Positions 12,501 through 23,129 of a stretch of DNA of 64,000 bases are shown here, piece by piece. Below the pieces are notes generated by a model. That model did no database searches, was not told the DNA's origin, and saw only the letters and a program-made list of their open reading frames with translations. Within the stretch, counting starts at the first letter, position 1, and the number at the start of each line of letters is the position of its first letter. Origin of the DNA: Begonia masoniana (taxonomy: Eukaryota; Streptophyta; Magnoliopsida; Cucurbitales; Begoniaceae); contig CM039513.1 in assembly GCA_022432975.1 (NCBI GenBank), positions 960,142-1,024,141 on the forward strand, in the 5' to 3' direction. Position numbers and translations under genes: made by a program.

Positions 12501-15500
12501 AGATTATTTCCTAGAAAGATGCAGAAATCACTTGTACTCCTGCGATCATAAGGGCATGAAGCCTAATCCGCATCTGTAAAGCATGTCAGATTGAAAGATG
12601 AAGACGGCGAGAAAGATATACCGAGAGACGGAGTACCCTGAAGGTACTGCAAAATCCTTTTGACTGCTTGTTAGTGAACATCTGAAGGAGCATGCATAAA
12701 TTGAGAGATTTTGTTCACGACATAGGCGATGTATGGACTAGTGAGACATCAATATTGTAGACCACCAACAAGGCGATAGAGAGATCCGTCAGGAACAGTA
12801 CCTGAATGTTTGGAAAGGATTGGGTCGAAAACCATTGGGGTGGGAATCGGTTTGCAGAAACTCATGTTTGCCCTGTGAAGCAATTCTGATATATATCGAG
12901 ATTGGAAAAACTCATATCTGTAGGGGTATGAGTGACCGAAACCCCAAGAAAGAAAAAGAGGTTGTCGAGGTCTCGGACTCAAAATTATGATTTTAGATAG
13001 ATTAGAAATCGATCCAAGAGGGAGGCCGAGTTACCGGTAAGAATGATGTTGTAACGAACCTCTTTCTCCCCAGTAAGATATTGTCTGCTTTGGGCAACCC
13101 TCAGCCCTCATGGATTTGTTTTTCAACTAGGACTTCTTAGTCGGTCACCCAACTTGATACTGCTTTCGCCGAAGCACTCTTAACTACGGAATTCTTATGG
13201 GATCCATTGCCAAGTTTGCCCCGAAAACGCGTCTTACTATCTTGGGAGGGTTTCCTTATATATGTTTCATTTATATTTTTCCTCCAAACGATGTAGGATT
13301 GCGGCTGCAACCATCACAATACACCCCCCTCCCCCTCACGGGGGCCCGACGTCACCAACAGCCACATGTTGGGCACAGCCTCTGATACCATTTGTAACGA
13401 ACCTCTTCCTCCCTAGTAAGATATTGTCCGCTTTGAGCAACCCTCGGCCCTCACGGATTTGTTTTCAACGAGGACTTCCGAGTCGGTCACCCAACTTGGT
13501 ACTGTCCTTGCCGGAGCACTCTTAACTACGGAGTTCTTATGGGATCCATTGCCAAGTTTGCCCCTAAAATTCGTCTTACTATCGTGGGAGAGTTTTCTTA
13601 CATATGTTTCATTCATATTTTTCTTCCAAGCAATGTGGGATTGCGGCCGCAGCCATCACAGATGTCATCAACATATACCAGCATAACCAAATTAGAGTAG
13701 TGTTGGCGGCATACGAAAAGGGACGTATCAGACTTGGATGCCGAGAAACCCCGCTTAAGGAGGACATCATATAATTTTTTTACTAGGCTCGATGAGACTG
13801 TTTGAGACCATAAAGAGCCTTCTAGAGGAGGCAAACAGTAGTGAGAAGAGAGAAATCAACAAACCCCGGTGGTTGCTACATAAAAACTGTCTCAATGAGA
13901 TCACCATGTAGAAAGACATTACTAATATTCAGTTGTGTGATAATCCAACCAAAATAGACTGTTAAGGACAGTACGAATTGTAGTGGGCTTGACAACTGGG
14001 CTGAAGGTTTCATCATAATCGATGTCTTCTGTCTGATCATAACTTTTCACTACTAAACGTGTCTTATATCGATTTACTATGCCATCTGAGTCAGTTTTCG
14101 CTTTGAAGATCCACTTGCATCTAATAAGTTTAGCCCCATATGGTAGAGGGACTAATTTCTAGATGTTGTTTTGGTTAAGTGTTGAGATTTCATCCTGCAT
14201 AGCAGCTAATTAGTGTGGATGCTTAGAGGCTTGCTGAAATGTTCTGGGTTCAATGGATGATTTAGCAGAAAAAGCTTTTGGTTTAAAAATTTCATCATTT
14301 ATTCTAGTTCTCATAGAGTGATTATTAATGGTAAGGGTTCTGTTGCTTAGATTTGAAGCGGTGACAGAAAAAATGGGAAGAGGAGAATGTTCAATGGAGG
14401 GAAGAGGAGATAGTGAAGTAGAGGGTTCGGGTAAACAGGTAGTAAGAATAGAAGAGGGGGTGAAAGGTAAAGAGGGAATTGGAATGGAAAGAGACGGATT
14501 TTGTGGAGAGGACGGAGTAATCGATGAAAAAGAAAATGAAGATTCATCAAAAGTGTCATGGCGTGAAATATATATTTTATTGGACTAGGGATCTAAGCAA
14601 AAATAGTCTTTATGGTGGGCACTATAACCTAAGAAGACACACAAGAGAGAACGAGGCTGAAGTTTATGTCTATTGAAAGGACGAAGACACGGGAAGCATA
14701 GATAGCCAAAAGCATGAAACAAAGTGTATGCTGGAACAGTGTGAAACAAACACTGAAAATGGGACTTATGATTTAAAATGGGAGTAGGTAGGAAATTGAT
14801 AAATGTTGTAGCTGTAGCAAAAACATAAGGCCAAAATTTTTGAGGGACTGAGGAATGAAATAGTAGAGTAAAACCGGTTTCAACAACATGACGATTTTTT
14901 CGTTCTACGTGCCCATTTTGTTTCGGAGTGTAAGGACATGAGACATGATGATGTATGCCAAGGGACTTAAAAACATGAGAGAGAGATTGAAATTCCTCAC
15001 CCGAATCAGATTGCACTACTTTATGGTACGACCAAATTGAGTGAGGACAAACTTATGCAATTGCACGAAAGTATTGTGAACTTCACTCTTAAATTTCAAA
15101 TAGAAAAGTCATGTAAACCTAGTGCAATCATCAACAAATAAAACAAAGTATCGTGCACCAGTGATAGAGTTAACAAGAGGTGGACCTCAAATATCAGTAT
15201 GTACTATATCAAAGGGAAAATTAGCATGAGATTGTGAAGTTGGAAAAAGTAAACGATGAGTTTTGCTCATCTAACATAATGGACATAATTTTGAAATAGT
15301 AGCTTTAGTATAAGTCACATTACATGAATTTAAAACATATTGTAATACCGAGGAAAGAAGGATGACCTAGTCGAAGATGCCACAAGGTTGACGGGAGACT
15401 TGATTCAGTAGACACGAACAGTGCATGTGTAACACCCGATTTTACGGGTTTTTAAATTTTGTTGCACAATGGCATTTTTGTAAATAAGTTAAATAAGTCT

Positions 15501-18500
15501 GTTTTGTGAATGGAGAGTTTTATTAGAACCCTTATGATTTATATGGATTTTAGGAGAAATAAGAAAATTTCAGAAATCCAAATCGGTAGTGTAACGCTCA
15601 AGTTTTTGTTTTTAACCCTATAGCGTTTTAATTCGTGAAAATAGTAAATTAAATCCGTTTTACGAACGAAAAGTTTTATTAGAGCCCTAGTAATAAATCA
15701 GAATTATTGGTGAAATAAAGAAATTTGGAGAAACCGAACCGATAGTCAAATAACGAGATAAACAGAAAATCAAAATGAGGGGCAAACTTGTCATTTGACA
15801 AGCCAAATGTAATTGATAAGCAAAAACCCTTCTTCCCCTCAACACTTATGTAATTTTTTCTCAAACCTTCTCCAACGGCGATTTTTCTCTCCCTCGCTCA
15901 CACGTTTCTCCTCCGGCGACCAACGTTCCTCTTTCGGAGACTCGTCCTTCGCATTTCTTCTCTGAAATCACTACTTATGTAAGATTCTAGTGTTTCCCGG
16001 CTTTAATTTTCAACTTTAGGGTCGTTAAACAGTTAGGGTTTCGTTAGATTTTCGTCAGGTTTTCGTCAAATTAGTCGGGTTATGTTAGAAACGGTTAGGT
16101 ATCGTCGTATTTATGATTATTGAGCGTAGTTGGGCGAAATAATGGATGTATTTGGTGTTTTGGTTAAAAATCGGGTATTTGAAGTTTTGGAAAACTCCAT
16201 TAATGGAGGTTTATGAATGTCGAGCACGAATTGCTTGACGAAATGCCTGAGAGAAGTAAATTAGAATTTTAGAAAATTTCCTTTAGCTAGGAGTTTCGTT
16301 GGTTTTCGAGATTTGGTTGTTTAGAACCGGTTTTAATAAAGGACGTTGTGAAATGTTCTAGGTGACAAAGCTCAAAACCAGAAGCTCAATGTGCAAAGAA
16401 CGCGAGGTAAGTTCTCGTGACTTACTATGGCCGATTGACCTACACCATATGTCGATTTTGTTGTTGAGGATTGTTGGTGCATTGGATGTTTTTATGGTTT
16501 TGATGGGTAGTTTAGGTTTTGTTTGTTCTATAGGAAATGTTTGTATGGTTTTGATGGTATTTATGGTGTTTATGTTTACGTTGTGCAATTAACTGCTCAT
16601 GCATCATGGTTTTGCAAAACGTCATGAAAACGAATTTACGCATTGATTTCATGAAAAAGAAAATGTAAAGAATGAAAGTAAAGTATCATGTAAACAACCA
16701 TGACATGGGATTATCGGGGATGAGGTTCAGACTTGGCATTCTGTGGTGAGCGGGTTTTCCTCCCTTCAGATAGTATGGGCTGTCTAACCGCTTGATGTGA
16801 TCTATCCATCTGTCGAGTGCTGCCTCGATAACCATAGACTGACAAGTACTAATAAATGAAATGACATGGATGGACTATTTTATAGCATTGCATAATATGT
16901 TCATGTATTGGCATTTACGTAGAATTTACTGAGATTTATCTCATAGGCGTTTTTATGGTGTACGTGACCTTGAGCAAGGTGAGAACGATGTTCCTCCACC
17001 TGACGAGAATGCAGATTGAAGAAGGATGTCCATGGAAATGCGTTGAGCAGTCGAAGCGCCTTTTGACCCGTGGGAGCAAATGGTGAAGTGTTTTGTGGTT
17101 TTGTGGCATAATTGGGCTGATGGGAGATTGATTAGAAAAATATGTATAGATGATTCATATTAGGGTGCTTGGTATCTGGATAGTGTATATATGGATGTTT
17201 TAATGAAATAGATTTGATTCCGAAGTTTAGAATGGATTTTGGATGATTTAGAGTTGGTTTTATTGCTTTGAGATAAATGTGTCATTTTGGGTCAGTTTTG
17301 ATGAGTTTAGGTTGAGGAGTTTGGTTTATGGATGTATATTTGGTTGGAATGTTGATGAATATTTTGAGGTTGATTATTGAATTGTGTATTAGGTGAAAAA
17401 TGAAGAAAAAATTGTGAAGGAGGAAAAATGGGCTCAGGGTGGTGCGCTGGGCGCGCAGGGAGCGCGGGTGTGCGCTGCCCTGCGCCAGCCGATCGATCGG
17501 CGCATGGTGGCCGATCGATCGGCCAATGTTTTGGAAAAATAGGCGCAACCCGAGAGCTAGTCAATTGATCGGCGCCCATGGCCGATCGATCGGCCAACAA
17601 TGCGCGCCATCTGGTGAAAAATCAAAGAGTTCGCCGATTGATCGGCCTTCGCAGGGTGCTGCGCGCTAGGCACAGGCGTTGGGCGTAGGCGGTGAGCGCT
17701 GGGCGCTGGCGAGTGGGCGTGTGGTGAGCGCGTGATGGTAGCGCGATGCGCGCGCGACACAGGCACGTGGGGCGCGAGCCGTGGCCGCGCGAGGCACGCG
17801 CTGGGTGCACAGTGGGCGCGCGCCGAATGCAGGGCACACCCCATGCATGCCAATTGATATGTTTTGGTGTCATAAGCCTCTTTTGGTTATTCCCGACCTT
17901 AGACGAGTCGTATTGGGTACGTTTTAGGTTGGACTCTAAACGTCGATAGATATGGATTGAATGCCTGAGTCCGTTCTCTAACGATGAATGATTGAATGTA
18001 AAGGAAACGAATTGAAAGAAAAATGAAAAATTTTATGAGAATGGACGAGGGTAATATGTATGCACGTCACGGCACAGGTCGTGGCGGCCCTGGCATGGGG
18101 TCGGGGTCGTCACAGCATGAGGAGCTTAGGGGGTCTTGTACAAGCCATTAGTGAGGGACCCCAGAGGAGGATTTGGTGGGATGTATGATCCTTAATAAAA
18201 AACAATCAGAATGAAATTCAACATAGACAGAATTTTCACGACACAATTGACTAACACTAAGCAGATTACGAGTAATGTGTGGTGTATGAAAAACATGTGA
18301 TAATTTCAGTGAATGACATGTTGTTGGTAAGTGGGAACACCCATAATAAGCAATTGGAGAGGCCTTACCATCAATGGTCTGAACTTGGTGAGAACTAGAG
18401 TATGGAATTGGTTGTTGTAGCAAGGAGGACTGGGGTGTGAAGTGGTGAGTTGCACCCGAGTCAAGCAACCATGGTGCTGCAGGGGGATTGATTGTCAAAT

Positions 18501-19846
18501 TCGGCAGGGGCAGGAGGCCAGTCGAAAGGGCTTGAGCTGGAGGAGAGGAGAACGAGGTAAGGGTATAGTTATAGTGGGCTGGGGGAGGTTAACAGTATGA
18601 GGGGTTGAGGCGATGATAACACACTACAACCTAATGACCAATTTTGTTGCATGTTTGGCAACGAGGTTTCAAGGGACGGGGGCGCTAGGTGTTATGAGGA
18701 TATTGTTGGGGAACCGAGGCACTAACATTATATGGATAAGCAGGTTCAAAAATTGGTCTGTTCTGAACACCGGTGAATGGCCGAGGAGGACGGTGAACAA
18801 CAAGATGAGCTTGAAGTGGGCTGGATAGCAGAGAAAGAGCAATAGAGTTCTGCTTCTCCATATGAAAATCATAGCTCTGAAGGAGACTAAAGAGCTCTTC
18901 AACTGGAGGTTGGTCTGCCCGGTTGGTGATAGAGGTGACGAAGGCGTGTAGTCACTATCTAATCCGCCGAGAAAATAGAGAACTTGATCACGATAGGAGA
19001 CGAGATCTCCAATGGCTGAGAGAGTATTGCACACAAAGGACTGCGAAGATTGGTGATTCTTGTTAAAGAGGATGAAGCAAACATACGGGCTAGTTCGATC
19101 CAGATCTCACTAGCAGTGTTGTAACATTGAGCCGGTCGTACCGTTGCCAAAGAGTGAAATCTGGATTTAGTTGAGGGGAAAATGAGTTTATGGATGGGAG
19201 GGAAGAAAACCATCAAGAATGTGGTCGATTCCATTTGCAATAACGATATTTAGAAGTTGAGCTTTCTAGACGAGGTAATTTGAATTATTTAGCTTGATCG
19301 TGAGAATTTGGTTCATAGAAGGAAAAGGTGACAGAGAGACGGAGAAAGGAGTTGAAGGAGAAGAATGAACTGTTGAGCTGGAAGACTTCATCTTTATGGC
19401 TATGATACCATGTAAAAAAATTGGAAAGTGATAGTGAAGATTGTAAGATGAACAGTGCTCAGCGTGAGGAAGAAGATTTCTTCAATGATTGAATTAATTG
19501 TCCTTACAAATTGCTTCTGCAATGAAATAATGAAAACTAATAAAACAAATATAAAACCTAGACCTAATTATAGTTACGCTAACATTAAGAGTGTACAGCT
19601 CCCAACAGAACTGAAGAAGAACTCAATTTTATGGGATAAGAGTTGCTTGAATTCACAGAAAGCATAAAACTAGAAATTTCAAAACTAGTAGTCAAAGATT
19701 TTAAACCAAACCACATAGCAAATACAGAAAAAACTTCTTGAGAAAGAAAATGAACTGAACTTACAGTCCTCAGTGTTTGTCTCTCCGGCGATAACCGAGA
19801 AGCGGCATACGAAAAGTAGCAAAATGATATGATTTCTCAGATCCAT
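6549..19846 (-). CDS. Leucine-rich-repeat receptor-like kinase, LRR VIII-1 / HPCA1 type
   Basis: Nineteen exons (minus): 19765-19846, 11227-11347, 11077-11148, 10913-10987, 10757-10828, 10515-10676, 10346-10420, 10202-10273, 10039-10110, 9905-9973, 9750-9824, 9547-9618, 9303-9437, 8738-9219, 8504-8659, 8165-8301, 7862-8081, 7546-7781 and 6549-7004. They total 2841 nt, giving 946 residues with every junction in phase. Exon 1 encodes a signal peptide ([20 protein letters not shown]). Exon 2 has the paired-Cys LRR cap, followed by LRRs mostly at one per 69-75-nt exon. Next come a Cys cluster (near 390-440), a membrane segment (about 558-581) and an RD kinase with [24 protein letters not shown] and [11 protein letters not shown]. 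All catalytic motifs are intact. Family members sense H2O2 at the plasma membrane (HPCA1) or have unknown ligands. Intron 1 is 8.4 kb because nested retroelements fill it; intron 18 holds a hAT-like element. An in-frame ATG at 19937-19939 would add 31 residues. Confidence 0.95.
7124..7421. mobile_element. hAT-like MITE in intron 18 of the receptor kinase
   Basis: The left end TAGGAATGGGCGAAACCG mirrors the right end, which read from the minus strand is TAGGGTGGGCACGG. The interior is a run of AACCGAACC-like words with no coding capacity. Flanking octamers (CTACGGGT and CTAGGAGC) match at only about five of eight positions, so the target duplication is decayed or wrong. Intron splice sites around it are intact. 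Confidence 0.6.
12049..12228. repeat. 90-bp tandem duplication in the copia RNase H region
   Basis: The segment starting AGATCTTAGCC at 12049 recurs at 12139 as AGATCTTGGCC with high similarity over about 90 bp. It lies near the 3' end of the decayed pol and is probably a post-insertion duplication. Confidence 0.75.
13050..13660 (-). mobile_element. Cassandra TRIM with 5S rRNA-derived LTRs
   Basis: Two LTRs, 13050-13318 and 13393-13660, start TGTAACGA and end CATCACA. They flank a 74-bp interior that, on the minus strand, has TGGTATCAGAGGC next to the 5' LTR and a G-rich polypurine tract before the 3' LTR. The target duplication is GATGT (13045-13049 and 13661-13665). On the minus strand each LTR carries a 5S rRNA-like block (13126-13210 and 13468-13552) including GTTAAGAGTGCT, GGTGACC and GGAAGTCCT. 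This is the hallmark of Cassandra, a non-coding TRIM. It landed just after the YVDD codons of the host copia reverse transcriptase, whose reading resumes on the other side. Confidence 0.93.
15428..18114. mobile_element. Ty3/gypsy solo LTR (2.7 kb) nested in the copia
   Basis: It begins TGTAACACCCGATTTTACGG and ends GGGGTCGTCACA, with a 5-bp target duplication GCATG on both sides (15423-15427 and 18115-18119). No internal domain or second LTR is present, so it is a solo LTR left by recombination. It shares blocks with the LTRs of the intact gypsy at 23130: GAGGTAAGTTCTCGTGA, the GGCCGATTG-CCTACACC segment, and a TGAGAT-ATCTCA hairpin. A GC-rich island with repeated CCGATCGATCGGC words lies at about 17430-17835. 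The orientation by these shared blocks is plus. Confidence 0.9.
17430..17835. repeat. GC-rich island with CGATCGATCG palindromes in the solo LTR
   Basis: Base composition jumps to very GC- and CpG-rich. The words GCCGATCGATCGGC and variants occur several times between 17488 and 17655, followed by GCGC/GGGCG-rich simple sequence. Long open frames here come from composition and are not genes. Confidence 0.8.
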
Positions 19847-20226
19847 AGCTTCAAAATCACCAAGTTCTTCAAACAACTCAAGTTGGACGGAGGAAATCGT
19901 CAAGAGCAATCCATCCAAGATGGCTAAGCAGTAAACCACTTCATCATCGAAGACTCAAAGTAAAGCTGCTTCAACAAAAACACAACCTTTCCACAAGAAA
20001 TCTATTAAAATAAAGGAAAAAAAATACAAGTGTAACTAGTGTTGTCCAGAAAGAGTGGGAAGTGGACGGCGACCGATGAGAATGTCTAGAAGCTTGTCTC
20101 TTTTTCCACCTGGACAAGCAAAAGAAGAAAACAACTGCAGAAGAAGAGTGGGAAGAAGATGATCTCAAGAGAGATTAGTTTGAGAAGAACAATGAATGAG
20201 GAAGGTAGGACTGAGTCAAGAGGTGT

Positions 20227-20230
<4 letters not shown>

Positions 20231-20260
<30 letters not shown>
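20231..20260. repeat. (GA)15 microsatellite
   Basis: Thirty uninterrupted bases of GA repeat lie about 385 bp upstream of the receptor-kinase start codon. On the gene's sense strand this reads (TC)n, common in plant 5' leaders and core promoters. Confidence 0.9.
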
Positions 20261-20263
<3 letters not shown>

Positions 20264-20745
20264 GCATGACAAGTTGTGGTTGCAAAGAACCTAGAAAGTG
20301 GTCTGCAATAAAGTCCTGAGTAAGAGTTAGTTGGGGTGGTGGAATGGAGATAATACAATATCGCTTTGTTTCCTAAGCTTACATTTTTTTTATTAATAAA
20401 ACCTTATTATATCACGTTTACTAATAAATTTAAAATTGAGATTAATTTTAAAAAACTATCAAACGATATTAATTTTACTTGAAATTTTTACTACACGTTT
20501 GTTTTAACATGACAAAATAATCTAAATTTTTTTGTTATTTTCTAATACTTCTATGATTTATTATAATTATTTTATAAAATAATTAAATAAAATTACAATA
20601 AATCGTACAAATGTTAGACAATTACGAAAATTTTCAGATTATCTTTTCATAATATGGAGAACGTGTGATACAAATTTCAAATAAATTGCATATCGTTTAG
20701 TATATTTTTAAAAAATTAATGTTAATATCACCTAAATGCGGACGC

Positions 20746-20811
20746 GAGTACCCGCTCATTTTGGGCGGGTACCCGCTGCACCCTCTGTGGGGGTCAGCGG
20801 GTACCCGCTGA
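20746..20811. repeat. Cluster of GCGGGTACCCGC palindromes
   Basis: Three copies of a GTACCC-centred word sit within 66 bp: a half-copy near 20748, a full GGCGGGTACCCGCT at 20764-20777, and CAGCGGGTACCCGCTG at 20796-20811. They stand out as a GC-rich patch in AT-rich DNA and may be a fragment of a transposon end. Confidence 0.6.
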
Positions 20812-21284
20812 GCTTTATTATGCACTTTTCAAAGTTTAAACTCTTTTTTGCACTTTTACGATACTTCAGGCCGATTTTTACACTTAATCCTAAATATAAT
20901 TTACGATAATTTAATATTGTTTTAAATATTGACAACGGTCCAATAAAATTGAGTTGAAGCTAGATAATTTGAAAAATTACCAAAACGCCCATAATACGAA
21001 TAAAGTGGAAGTATACTAATTACTAAGTGGATAATTGAGAGTGAATGTGGCAAGATAGGTTAGGTAACATGGTCTTTGATTTTTATGGTAGGTATTAGAT
21101 TGGTGGCTTTTCTAAAAGGTGTGTGAATGCGTGGGTAAAAAAGTCAATTAAATGGAAAAATATTTGCTTTTTTTACATTAAAATATAAATATAAGAGGTA
21201 GATTAATAGAGGTAATAAGAAACTACGTTATCCCATGCCATGCAATGAACATGATTGAATATATGATTTTTTCATTATTGTAGA

Positions 21285-21440
21285 TGAACAAATTAAAAAA
21301 CATTAATTTTTTTAATTTTTTTTTGTTTTGCTTGTTATCAGGAGTGTTCGTGTTCGGTCCGTTTGAACAAATTAACAAAAAAATAATTATTTTAATTTTT
21401 TGTCTTGCTTGTTATCAGGGGTGTTCGTGTTCGTGTTCGG
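21285..21440. repeat. Imperfect 80-bp tandem duplication with hAT-like words
   Basis: The segment GAACAAATTAA followed by a T-rich stretch, CTTGCTTGTTATCAGG, GGTGTTCGTGTTCGG appears twice (from about 21285 and from about 21364). The GGGGTGTTCG word resembles plant hAT ends, but no terminal repeats or target duplication were established. Confidence 0.6.
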
Positions 21441-21560
21441 TCCATTTGATTTTGTATAGAACCAAACTGCACTTGAAGAGATCGTTTTCAAAATCTAAAA
21501 TATAAAATCTCAGTTTGGTTTTGGTTTTGGTATATTTATTAACCAATGACACATGACCAT

Positions 21561-21982
21561 TGTTAATGTATATTTATGTTGGCATATATTTGTTTGGCAA
21601 AAGTAATTAAATTAAATATAGATTGCTATATTTTTCTGGTGCACAGCAGATAGATTTATTGGAGATTATGTTACCAAAAATATGCAGAATATTAGTTTTA
21701 TGGTAACCTTGAAAAATAAGGAAAGTTGGTTATTTGGAAAGTTGCTTGGAAATCAAGTTATCAATTATCTTTATTTGTATAAGTCCGGTTGTCTTGCAAT
21801 TTTGTAAACTCATTGAAATGTTTTTAATTCTGGGCGTGGCCCCGCAGACGTAGGCTGGTTGCCGAACTGCGTTAACAATTTCGTGTCTCCTTACTTTACG
21901 CATTTTATTTTGTTCATTATTGCTGTTTACTATTGGTGTCACGATCAGTGTTACGACACCAACGTAACTAATCACGATTTCA
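21561..21982 (+). repeat. 5' LTR of the copia element, with 734-nt deletion
   Basis: The LTR is 422 nt against 1156 nt for its 3' partner. The missing part corresponds to about 35880-36613 of the 3' LTR and is bounded there by two copies of CTTTATTT, of which one remains here near 21770. Confidence 0.92.
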
Positions 21983-23129
21983 ATTGGTATCAGAGCGGGG
22001 CGCCTCTGTTTCTTAGGCGGGATCCACGGAATTTGATCGTGTTTTATTCTGTGCAATGGACTCTATGAAAGAAGGAGGTTCAACGATGCGGCCACCTCTA
22101 TTAGACGGTAGCAACTATGCTTATTGGAAGGCCAGAATGAGGGCTTTCGTCAAAGCTATCGATGAAAAAGCGTGGAAATCTATTTTGATAGGATGGGATC
22201 CTCCAACAAATACAAACAAAGAAGGTGTTACAACTCTCAAGGCTGAAGAAGATTGGTCTCCTACCGAAGATGCGATGGCCAACAGTAATTCAAAAGCTCT
22301 GAATGCTATTTTCAACGGTGTTGATCCTATACAGTTCAGACTTATTTCCACTTGTGAGTCAGCAAAAAGGGCCTGGGAAATTCTTCAGATCACATATGAA
22401 GGAACATCGGCTGTGAAATTATCCAAAATGCAGATGATAACTACAAGATTCGAGAATTTAAGAATGCATGAAGATGAAAGTATTGCTGAATTTAATGCAA
22501 AATTATGTGACATTGTCAATGAGGCATTTGCTCTTGGTGAGACATTTTCCGAAGAAAGACTAGTAAGGAAAGCTCTATGATCTTTACCTCCACGTTTCGC
22601 TTATAAAGTCACAGCTATTAAAGAAGCCAAGGATGTCTCCAAAATGAAGCTAGAAGAATTAATGGGATCCCTTAGGACTTTTGAAATGAATCTCAAAGTT
22701 GACACCGAAATAAAGAAGGTAAAAAGAGTTGCCCTAAAAGCCGAGTCACAATCTTCAAATGTTCACAGTGAAGATGACCTTGAGGAATCTCTAGCTCAAT
22801 TATCTAAGAATTTCAATAAGGTTATGAAGAGATTTGGAAGAAATAACAGCGGTGTCAAGTCCAGTGTCAAGAACACCAAGAATGGTTCTTCGAGCAATGA
22901 AAAATATAGAGAAGAAAAACTTATTTCTGATCAACCTATCAAGAGCAGAGGAATTCGGTGCAGAGAATGTGATGGTTTTGGACATTTTCAGGCAGAATGT
23001 GCTAATATTTTAAAGAAAAAGAAAAATTCCCTCAACACGACATGGAGTGAGGATGAGTCTGAAAAAGAAGATGAATTTCAGAACAACCAGGTGGCTCTAG
23101 TTGCTAACTCTAAACACACAGATGATGTC

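Larger units (their letters stand above)
11803..19584 (-). mobile_element. Decayed Ty1/copia retrotransposon inside receptor-kinase intron 1
   Basis: A perfect 5-bp target duplication TTAAG (11798-11802 and 19585-19589) brackets the element. The LTRs are short: 11803 to about 12016 (3' LTR) and 19411-19584 (5' LTR). Just inside the 5' LTR on the minus strand is TGGTATCATAGCC, one base off the usual initiator-Met primer-binding site. Decayed gag-pol is readable on the minus strand: gag about 18560-19400, protease with [11 protein letters not shown] about 18455, integrase 14585-15016, reverse transcriptase with YVDD near 13670, and RNase H region about 12050-12750. Stops and frameshifts are frequent. 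The length is swollen by a nested Cassandra (13050-13660) and a gypsy solo LTR (15428-18114). Short LTRs suggest an Ale-like lineage, but that is a guess. Confidence 0.92.
19847..21560. other. Upstream region of the receptor kinase
   Basis: It contains the kinase gene's promoter and 5' UTR (minus strand) and then AT-rich DNA up to the second copia element. A (GA)15 run, a GCGGGTACCCGC cluster and an 80-bp AT-rich duplication are listed separately. No gene was seen. Confidence 0.5.

Noticed and set aside
14328..14588. An 86-residue plus-strand frame rich in Gly and Glu
   Set aside because: It is the antisense shadow of the decayed copia pol gene between integrase and reverse transcriptase.
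17282..17949. Several overlapping long open frames on both strands
   Set aside because: They lie in the GC-rich palindromic island of a solo LTR; the lack of stops comes from composition, and no domain is readable.
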